Origin: Ypsolopha sequella
Taxonomy: Eukaryota; Arthropoda; Insecta; Lepidoptera; Ypsolophidae
Length of the DNA: 64,000 nucleotides
Direction: 5' to 3'
Assembly: GCA_934047225.1 (NCBI GenBank)
Contig: OW203988.1
Coordinates: forward strand, 3,630,229-3,694,228
Below are positions 55,605 through 64,000 of the stretch, one piece after another (the first letter of the stretch is position 1; every line of letters starts with the position of its first letter). The notes under the pieces are model-generated. The model was not told the DNA's origin and did not search any database. It saw only the letters and a program-made list of their open reading frames with translations. The translations under genes were made by a program, and so were the position numbers.

Positions 55605-57340
55605 TCATGACACTGACTATGGAACCACCGGTGAAGAATGTCTGTTTGATATTTATACCAAAATAAAGGTATTTTACCCGACTACGGCGAAGCAAAAAGT
55701 AGGGTTATGATTTTGAGCGGTATATATGTATGTATGTATGTATGAATGTTCATCTGTTCCCTCATAACTTCTAATCTACTTATCATAATTTGACAAATGA
55801 GGTATCGTTGGAAGCGTCTTGATTGTCCTCTGGTTATAGGATACGTGAAGTTATATTAAATATGACCACGGCTATCCTCTGAACATCACTATGAATATTT
55901 ATTAAATACATTGAAATGTATTACGTGTAAGTTGTTTATTTAATAGACGATAAATATTGATTCGTTTGTACATAACAATTTCAGATGAGAATATTTTCTT
56001 GTTTCATACTTTTTAGAGCGTGAAATAGGAGTCGGGTTTTAGTTTTTGAACTCATTTTTTATTTATTTATTATTACGGCGTCTGTTTTTGAGCAGGCAGC
56101 AAGCGCCACATCTTCCTAAATTCTTTCTATACATATACCTATAAAATGCTATGCCTGTGCCGCAACCATTATACATTTTATTTTCATGGCTTCATAAGAA
56201 ACCCTACGGTTACAGGCATTTGCGTAGTATCAGTCATTAGTCCGTTACCAACTTCCGTAGATTTTGCAGAAGTCTCACGACAGATTGACAGATTTTTCCT
56301 ATTGTGATGGTTTTGCTGTCAGAAATCACTGTTTAGAGATAAGCTCGCCAATGTGTATCTTTTTTCACTGTAATTTTGTTTATATTTATATTTCCGTGTG
56401 TGTACAATAAAGAATAAATTAATAAAATAGATTTACGCCCCTGCTTTCACTCTCCCAATCTGGACGAGCGCCCGCCATCATCTTCCCATCAGGCCAAACA
56501 TAAGTCTATATTAAGTATAAAATAGTAAGTAATAATTTTGTCTCAAAAATACGAGTATATTCTAATGTTATCATTTCATACTGTAAATAAAAGCCAGTAA
56601 GTATTTCATCCTGTAGAGCTATTTCAAGTCTCCAGTAAATCTCAATAAGTGTTCAATATATTCGTATGAAAATCCATTACAAACCATCGTTTTTAATTTT
56701 TTAAACTACCCATGTCTAAATAGTTTTTCGATCATAACGGTTTAAGAGGCCAGTTAAAAAAAAATGAGTTACAATTTTTTGTTTAGAATGTAGAGATGTT
56801 TGCTATGTTTTACAATTGCAATAATAATAACGATAACAAAAATAGATTAATTTTGTTAATTTTATAATTTAAAACCATTTAACACTTAAAATTTATTTAT
56901 TCAATTCAAAGCCGTATTATCTAGCTTAATTCAGTCAATTAATTGTCAATTAATGTGTAAATGTCAGTGCGGGGGTCGTCTGACGATCAAACTGAACACA
57001 GCCTATTGTCAGTTGCCTTATTATAATGTCCAAAATTGAGAAAAAGTTTCTAGCGGTTATTTTTGTGAAAAAAAAAACGGTGGTTTGCATCGTGAATCGA
57101 ATTACTCTATTAAACGAATTTTCCGCCTACAAGTGCTTGACTCGAAACGAATCTTTCTTGAGTTTAACAATATGTAAGTTTAAATAGGGCTTTCTCGTAC
57201 ACCTTCACAAAATTTTGCCCCAATATGAGCAACGTGACTTTCAATATAATATGTTTGTTAAATTTTATTTAACTCTTTATCCTATATACCTACTATAAAT
57301 ATTCTCGCTTTATTAAAAAAAAAATTCAGTATACATAATT
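55605..57340. other. Gene-free stretch
   Basis: The block gactacggcgaagcaaaaagta plus gtatgtatgtatgtatgaatgt (55680-55745) resembles the start of a dispersed insect repeat. No gene is supported. Confidence 0.4.
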
Positions 57341-57356
57341 AGTCTTCCTGGGCTCG

Positions 57357-57366
57357 TATATAAAAG
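57357..57366 (+). promoter_or_regulatory. TATA-box-like site
   Basis: TATATAAAAG lies in a GC-richer setting (ctcgtatataaaagtcctca), followed by about 100 bases with no ATG other than 57420. It might drive the small frames downstream. Confidence 0.3.
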
Positions 57367-57534
57367 TCCTCACCCTGCGGTCTCGTCCAGGAGAGCTCAA
57401 TTACTTGGTCTCAGCAGTAATGTATTATTAAATCAGTTTAAGCAGTCAGAGAAAAAGCGGTAAAAAAGTGAATTACAAATTTCTTTCGCATATTTCAGTG
57501 CACAGTCAACATGACTGTTCTGCAGTGTCGCTGA

Positions 57535-57786
57535 TGCAGTCACGTAGGCCTCACGTTGCTAGCTTCGGCCAGGAATGCATTTTCGCCAGGTCGAGAGATT
57601 TCCGCTCTGTCAGCGATTGCATGGCGGCCCATATTTGCACGAGTATGTATCAATTCTACTATCAATTTTGTCACGCTTGCAATTCTACTATTTTTCACCC
57701 TTTTAACCATCATTATCGCTAAAACAAAATCTGGTAAAACAGTAGATCGCCGGCCATGTTACAGATTAATACTATTCTTAGGGTGA
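57535..57786 (+). CDS. Small open frame with one membrane-like segment
   Basis: The frame opens after TGA 57532 and ends TGA 57784, about 83 codons with no ATG of its own. It contains a hydrophobic run (FVTLAILLFFTLLTIIIA) followed by basic residues, as in a small single-pass protein. A second short ATG frame (57790-57891, rich in Arg and His) follows nine bases later. Both lie about 180-530 bases after the TATA-like site. I do not recognise either, and they may be remnants of an unknown element. Confidence 0.2.
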   Translation, partial: CSHVGLTLLASARNAFSPGREISALSAIAWRPIFARVCINSTINFVTLAILLFFTLLTIIIAKTKSGKTVDRRPCYRLILFLG

Positions 57787-57899
57787 ATAATGTCTAACAA
57801 AGCAACTATGTTCCATCGTAGAAATTATCGCAGACCCACTTTTCGCTCTTATCACCATTGCAATACAGGCGAAAAGTGTGATAGTACATAGATATTTAA

Positions 57900-59327
57900 A
57901 AGATGCTCCGCTAATGAAACAGAATTCTATTCAATAAAACCTTTTCTAGTTGTTCAAGAAAACCATTTGAAAATAGGTCGTTCGCATACTTTATAAAAAC
58001 AAATTATTCGCCGTATTATTTTGTTGGTGTAGTTTACGTGCACGTAAGTAAATTTAATTCTAAACGTGGTATAAGCAGAAAAATCTCAAGATTATTTAAA
58101 AAATATCGTTCAATTACACATAGGATTTCTTCTTCTTTTACACATTTGTATCAATATTTTAGCCACAAATCACTGAAGGCAGTGCTTCGGCACGCCTATT
58201 CTAAGCAATCTGGAAGTGGATCGCGACTTTATAGCTTCGGGCTGCATATCGCGTGCTCCTGGTGCCTCTGTAGCGCTGATTGTTGCTACTTGTTTACACT
58301 GATGGTTGTTTATTGACTCTACATCTAAGTTAAATATGCAACTATCTCTAAATTAAAAAAATTGCATGGCTGTAAGACTAATCTGTTTCAAAATACGCTT
58401 ATAAGCTGGAACACATTGCGAATTTAAGCCGCCGTTCTTGAATTGCTGGAGACAGACAAGGGAAACTGTATGAGGATCGCTAGGGTTGCGAAACCAAAAT
58501 GTAAAAAAGAAACCATTACGGTGGGACTTCTTTGTCCGTCCGTATGTACTAGTATGTACAGCCTCATAACTTTTGCTCCGTTAAAGCCAGAGACTTGAAA
58601 TATGGTACAAATACAAGTATCTTTTTCTTTTACAGACATTATCGAATACACGAATGAATGAATATACACTTTTTTTTTACACGGTTAAATAAGAAATGGG
58701 GTACAGAGTTTAAAACACACAATTTTATACAAGGGCGAACTTAAACCAATTTCTTACAGCCAACTTCTGGGTCGTAAAGAAAGTATTATTTAAATGGGAT
58801 ACTCAATTTATAAAATAAAAGAAACAAAACCAATAAAGTGAATATACATAATGCCTAACTACTTACTAGTATATTGTATTAATATACTCCTACCTAAATA
58901 AACTCGTATTTATTCCAACTACATGCCCGAGTTAGTAATGTCAAAGTTATTCTGCGTACAAATAAAAAACAGACATATCGAGTTTCGACGAAAGCCCATT
59001 GCAACATTTGCAATCATCGAGTGTGCACCTCGCATAAAGGTGCGTATAAAATACGAATTCGCATTCTGTTGGATCTAGATAAACGAGATCGCAACAAGAT
59101 AGCTTAAGGCTCCACATCGCGTGCTAACAGAAGCCGCTCAACGCACAGAAGCGCTATTAAAGTTTTTATCGTACCGCCTTAAGAACGAAAATCGAGAGAT
59201 CAACGAAACTATTTATACAGAGTGTAAATAAGCTGCAGACATTCGCTGAAGAAGTATAGATTATTGATCATACTGAAAAAGTTTAATGAGTAAATTTTCA
59301 TAAATTTAAAAAAGAGGTGTGTTAGTA
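57900..59327. other. Gene-free stretch
   Basis: A 92-codon frame at 58038-58313 starts with an ATG-less GTG-type codon and shows a basic N-terminus and a Cys-rich end, with no family. The segment 58430-58620 resembles a LINE end. I support no gene. Confidence 0.35.
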
Positions 59328-59395
59328 TCGCAGCAGATAGAAATCAGTCTGCCTACCCCTCTTGGACACAGGCGTGAGTATATGTATTTATTTAT
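59328..59395 (+). repeat. Lepidopteran dispersed repeat, copy 2
   Basis: It holds tatcgcagcagatagaaatc plus gtctgcctacccctcttgga and ends gcgtgagtatatgtatt. It matches 20650-20760 (reversed) and 61768-61845. Confidence 0.65.
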
Positions 59396-60832
59396 GTTAA
59401 AATGACTACCTTATACGCAGAGAAAGTTATCTGGTTTTTACAGAAATTCTGTGTTGATCCTAGCGACTCAAGGGAAATCTGTAGATGAAAGTAGCAACGG
59501 TCACCTCTTTAATACCAGTGACTTCTTCCACAGAATCTACTGTCAAACTATTATCCAGGGTGTGCCAGGCGTATTTGAAGCAATGAGTGGTTCACGCCAA
59601 TCGGAGTGGTTTCTTTCATGCACCCTGTATGATTTCAGTGAATACCAGCAATCTAGGAGCAACCTGTATAATGCGATGCTATAGGCGGTAGCGGCCGCTA
59701 GTTGGGAATTGCGATATTTATTGCAAGCTCAAGGCGAGGCATCGTTTACTCGTTACTGGGTAAGTAAATATAAAGTATCAGCCCTGAAGGCTTTAGGGTT
59801 AAGATATGTGGAATCCGCGTGTAAATATCTGAGGTAGATGTGGGGTAAAAATAGGAAATAAATATTATTGGTGGTAACTAGAGTTCTTTTGTTTATTTGA
59901 GACCCGCTATGTAACTTTTAAACAAGGTGTATGATTTGATCTTTTTAATTTGCTTTTTGAATTATCGTTTCTAGTGGGTGCCTGCCCACTACTACTAGCA
60001 AATTTAGAGGAAAACAACCAACTATGTAACAAACTTAAATACTCTGTTCACAAAGTACAATCTTCAATACCCTTTAGCATTGACCTCTAAACAACGAATT
60101 TGCTGGCCGCCCAAAAGTCGCAGATGGAAAAAAGGCGACGGAGTCGACAAAATATGATAAAAATATACAAATCACATGGTAAAACTGACTCAAGAATAAA
60201 GTTAAAACTTTGTGGATAACAATGAGATCTTTTTGTGTGAAAATTTCATTTCAAACGCATATTCTGTTTCCGAGATTTTTAAAGTTGTATTTTGCAGAAT
60301 TTTTTTTTTTTTTGAAAAAATAAATATAATATATAAATTTTATAAAACTTGCAACCCTTAATAAAGATATGATTAACTACATTTATTTTTCTCGGAATTT
60401 TTTGGTGGCTAGTTTGGGCAACAGAACGAGTTAAAAATACACAATCCGCGTTTGATTATCAGCCATCAAATGTAACGTTTGTAGGTTGTAAGGAATACTA
60501 AGCTACTCATACGTTACGTACGTAAAGTACGTCATAATGTATTATTATATTTACAGAAATTAAGTACAATACTTTGCTTCTTAAACATTTTAAACTTGTC
60601 CCAAGAAAATTATATTTCAATTAACTTATCAACTCGTATCGAAATGTATCGAATACTTTAAGTTTCATACGTGGCTCAAACAAACAAACAATCTTCAGGC
60701 AAGCCTCGGCGACAGCAATGATCTGCCCGCGCTGAAACTTTCACACAACTTTCATGAAGCAACCTCACTAAGTTGTCAAGGTATTTTTCAAATGGGCTAA
60801 AATGGCGCCTCTTTTAAACGAGCATACAGATC
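59396..60832. other. Gene-free stretch
   Basis: An open frame of 77 codons (59451-59681) has a protein-like look (HLFNTSDFFHRIYCQ), but no start, splice context or domain supports it. Confidence 0.35.
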
Positions 60833-61000
60833 GGTAAGCCTGCCGTGAGTTCAGGCCTTGATACTCGCTAGCGACTGCCAAAAAATATTTATATGAGAAA
60901 GAAAACAGCGCCCCTAGTTTACGAGAGGAATCGGAATTTCTAAGACAAAATATTTTACGCATTCGCTAACGAGTATCAAGACCAAACTCATGGTAGGCGT
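60833..61000. mobile_element. Palindromic MITE
   Basis: Left taagcctgccgtgagttcag and ccttgatactcgctagcga are answered on the right by ttcgctaacgagtatcaaga and ctcatggtaggcgta. A 64-codon frame inside is incidental. Confidence 0.75.
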
Positions 61001-61019
61001 ACGGGCTGAGCGCAGGTTG

Positions 61020-61330
61020 TGAAGGTTGTCAAAGTTGGCGTTGCAATTGAGCATTCTCGGAATTTCAAGCAGTAGTCGGGGTCGGGTACGGGCCTTGATG
61101 TTTACGTCTTTGCCCGGGCTTCGTCTTCACGTGCTACAACCCGCGGGTCCGGTAGTTGGCGGCATGTCGGAGATTATGTCGTACCGGGCCGCTGGTGGTA
61201 CAACCGGCAGCTCCACTCCTTCTTCATGACTGCCGGTGGTAACGTCACCGGCAGCCCAGTCCGTCTTCAATCTCCGACATTGTCTTCCGAGCTGCTAGCG
61301 GATGACTCACGCAGCAGCTCTCGAGGAATG
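61020..61330. other. GC-rich segment with inverted words
   Basis: The words catgtcggagatt and aatctccgacat, and ggtggtacaaccggcag and ctgccggtggtaac, face each other. This may be the loop region of a repeat. Open frames here show no domain. Confidence 0.4.
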
Positions 61331-61625
61331 CGTTCCTTACGTAGTATGTATGGTTTAACATTAAATGACAGAGTAAAAAATATCAACATACGCGATCGTT
61401 GCGGCTTGATAGAAGATGTAGTGACTAAGATATAAAAAGGAATGCTTCAGTGGTTTGGACATGTAGAGAGGATGAATGAAAGTAGAGTGACGAAAGAAAT
61501 TTATGATGCGCAAGTGGAAGGTACAGCTCGACCAGGCCGCCCTAGAAGGACGTATGCTGACCAAATTGGCAACATACTGAAGAAGGGCCATATCAAAAGT
61601 ACCCGGAATAGGCTTGTATGAGTAG
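61331..61625 (+). pseudogene. LINE reverse transcriptase C-terminal fragment
   Basis: One frame gives YGLTLNDRVKNINIRDRCGL, then a TAA near 61432, then LQWFGHVERMNESRVTKEIY and RPGRPRRTYADQI. This is the wholesale pattern of the region after the polymerase in a LINE class common in insects. There are no catalytic motifs, and it is broken by the in-frame stop. Confidence 0.75.
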
Positions 61626-61767
61626 ATTGATGGATATGGAAAAATTCACAAATAATCTTGCCCTTTCTGCCACTTATAATATAAAAGAAGGATCCCTACT
61701 GGAATCCTCAAACTATAAGAATGAAGGTTTACTGTAAAATTGTGTTATGTTTACTATTCGTGTCTGG

Positions 61768-61845
61768 ATCGTAGCAGATGGAAATCTGTAGTGTCTGCCT
61801 ATACATCTGTGAGACACGCTTGAGTATATGTAAGTATGTATGTAC
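61768..61845 (+). repeat. Lepidopteran dispersed repeat, copy 3
   Basis: tggatcgtagcagatggaaa, gtgtctgcctatacatctgt and gcttgagtatatgtaagtat follow the same order as at 59328. Confidence 0.65.
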
Positions 61846-64000
61846 TGTACTAAATAATTTCTTCCTTGAAGTTCCATGAGTTCCGGAAGTTTTAGTATTT
61901 GTAGTATGTTTAGTAGAATTTTTAGTATTTTCAAAACTCTCTTTATGCTACATTTTAGCATTCCCAAGTGAAAGCCACTGCGTGTTCGCCTGTACTGTAG
62001 CGGAGTTACTTGCCAACAAACCGACGAGTGAGACTACTCCACACCTGTCGCCTCATAGTCAGGGAGCCTAACCAATATAAATAGGCAATATTTTCAGCCA
62101 AGTGGGATATCATTTAAAATAAAATTGACAATCGCAAGTATAAATTCATACTAGAGACTTGGTAAGTGAAGGGACATCTTTGATTCGGTTGGCCCTTTTT
62201 AAGAAATGTTTAAAATATTTTTGGTTTTAGCTTATTAACAGACTCCCGGTGCCAGTTGGTATTTAACTGTATGAAATAAAGTTCTATTGTGATGATTTTT
62301 TTGTAAAAGCTTGATTCTTGATATCAATGTCGATGAATTTATTTTAGAAGTAAACAATTAAAGGATATGTTACGTAAAATTAGAAATATATATATGTGTA
62401 TTAATAATTTTAAAAGCGATATTAGTTTTGTATACCTTATGTAAATAAACAGATGTTTAAATGAAACTACATAATCTACAAACCACACTGAAAAACTTTC
62501 CCAAAAAAAAAGTAAAAAATACCTGGAACTGCCTATGCCCATACAGTAGGTTTTCAAAATAAGTAAGGAAACGTTTAATGTATTTTTTAAAGTATTGGAA
62601 GTATGTTTCTTCGGAAATGTTTCTCAGTATCATCAGTAGATCAAGTTACATATGTATATTTCTTTGATTTCCTTGAATTTCATTGACACCCTTTGTGTAA
62701 AATCCTCTGATTCTTTGTGTAAACGAAACTCCTGTACTATAAAAGCTTTGCGTGTCTTGGAGACTCATGTACTGAAGTAAACTGTTTAAAACTTTTTCTT
62801 TGCTTCATAAAAACTTATTTAAAGCTAGAGATTAAATAAAGTCTTTGGGAATGTACCATTTGTATTTTGTCCGTGGGTATACCTATATACATATTAGGTG
62901 CAAATTACTTTTCACATATAATCTGCAGCAGTGAGCACATATAATGTATCCCCGCTTGCATTGTGAGACAGTTCCAACATAATTTAAGCTGTTACAATGA
63001 ATTCAATTAGCTGAACAAACAGGGGTCTTTTAGAACCGCGGTCCCTCTACGCACGCTAAAATTTGTTTACTCATTCGCTAGGGGTTAAGGGTTGTACTCC
63101 ACTGAAGATTTAAATATCTAGTAGCGATACAGTTATCCGTACCACAGTATAGATAAGTAAACAGTATTATCTTCATATAAAACGGCTAAAACGCGTGCTT
63201 CCAAATCTCGATTCAAACCTCATAGTAGGGATGCGCCGCAGTTAAGTATAGACGCGAAAATTGCATTTATGTGGGCAGCCCTAATGCGTGCGTCTACCGA
63301 GCGTTGTTTCGGACACTGCCCCAGATGTAATACTGTAACTCATCTATACTGTGTCCGTACTATAGAGTGGGAATGTTAGAGGTGTTACCTAGTTTTAACT
63401 GTGACTCGAGCACTCGTACATATGGGATTCACCGGCTATAATATATGTATTTGTCCCAATGTGATAACAGCTGGACCTATCAAATTACTTTTTAGCCATT
63501 ATGGACCAGATCAGACATGCCGGTTTCATAAGTGTTTTTTCAATGCAAGTACTCGTAAAGGCCCACTTTTTATGCATCAAAAAAACCGAACAGAAAGTCG
63601 ATGATTTTGCCCTAGGGGTTTATTATTATTTTTTTATTTTTTTATGAGAAGTTGGCTAACCTGCACTTTCCCCTTTCCACTGTTTAACGGCTCTAGATAG
63701 AGTCCTCTTGAGCCAATCAAAATTTAAAGTTCACAACATTTTAATTTTACACTGAATTTCAAAGGGAACAAATTAATAATTAATAATTATTAAAATAACA
63801 ATAGTAACTTAAGTCAAACATTCAAACTAGCGGGAAGAAGTATTACACTTAACTTGCAAAATTGTAACAATGTAACTTTCAACTTTAATAATTAAAATGT
63901 TTTCTTTGATTATATTTGTTTTATTTCCTCACACTGCATTGAAAAACATAGTATGATACACGGGCGTAAGAGCAATAAATTACTCGGTTACGTTTAAAAA
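61846..64000. other. Gene-free stretch to the window end
   Basis: At 62128-62175 a scrap reading cgcaagtataaattcatact plus agagacttggtaagtg resembles the TACAAGGTGA MITE arm. I see no gene; short open frames have no motif. Confidence 0.45.

Noticed and set aside
57460..57498. A mini-intron upstream of the small membrane-type frame
   Set aside because: The borders are GT and AG, but 39 bases is shorter than insect introns normally are.
58038..58316. 92-codon frame with a Cys-rich end
   Set aside because: There is no domain, splice context or repeat support, so I did not list it as a gene.

Overview
The window looks like non-coding, transposon-filled DNA of an insect, most likely a moth or butterfly. 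It is AT-rich and holds no convincing complete host gene, rRNA gene or functional tRNA gene. The lepidopteran assignment is an inference from familiar repeat types: tRNA-derived SINEs with a conserved body, a Helitron ending in the CTAG form, LINE C-terminal tails of the AYVQQW type, and a dispersed element with a conserved 'bases around cctacccctc' block. Codon use and intron structure add nothing, because almost all coding sequence belongs to mobile elements.

Layout. 0-9 kb: a four-copy 191-bp tandem array, SINEs, and several palindromic MITEs, including a back-to-back dimer. 9-14.6 kb: MITEs and dispersed repeats. 14.66-17.65 kb: a decayed DNA transposon with about 325-bp inverted termini around one gene. 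That gene encodes an XPG/FEN-like (PIN-like) nuclease and a Cys-rich CXC tail, and it has been broken by a frameshift, a nonsense codon and a LINE insertion. 17.7-24 kb: MITEs, three or more SINE and LINE remnants, and a possible pair of spliced exons. 24.1-24.7 kb: a 33-bp minisatellite. 24.9-28.8 kb: a non-LTR retrotransposon whose endonuclease-reverse transcriptase frame is intact and is preceded by a candidate -1 frameshift site. 29-34.5 kb: truncated copies of that LINE, one with a nested MITE, plus a SINE inverted pair, a Helitron and SINEs. 36-42.3 kb: MITEs, a TIR element keeping a transposase-like last exon, large palindromes and a second 33-bp minisatellite.

43.5-50.5 kb is the most structured part. 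It holds two nested Penelope-like elements (PLEs). The inner one has an intact 928-residue reverse transcriptase-GIY-YIG protein, repeated pseudo-LTRs that have absorbed a MITE, a 1.25-kb near-palindrome, and a 13-bp target duplication. 50.5-51.9 kb is a dead LINE relative (catalytic YADD changed to YADN). 52-64 kb contains LINE tails, a foldback element, a THAP-like start and a few short open frames of unknown nature.

The parts are linked by mobilisation rather than by a pathway: intact LINE and PLE proteins would act on their own RNA, while MITEs, SINEs and the Helitron depend on proteins encoded elsewhere. Several nested insertions give datable empty sites within the window.
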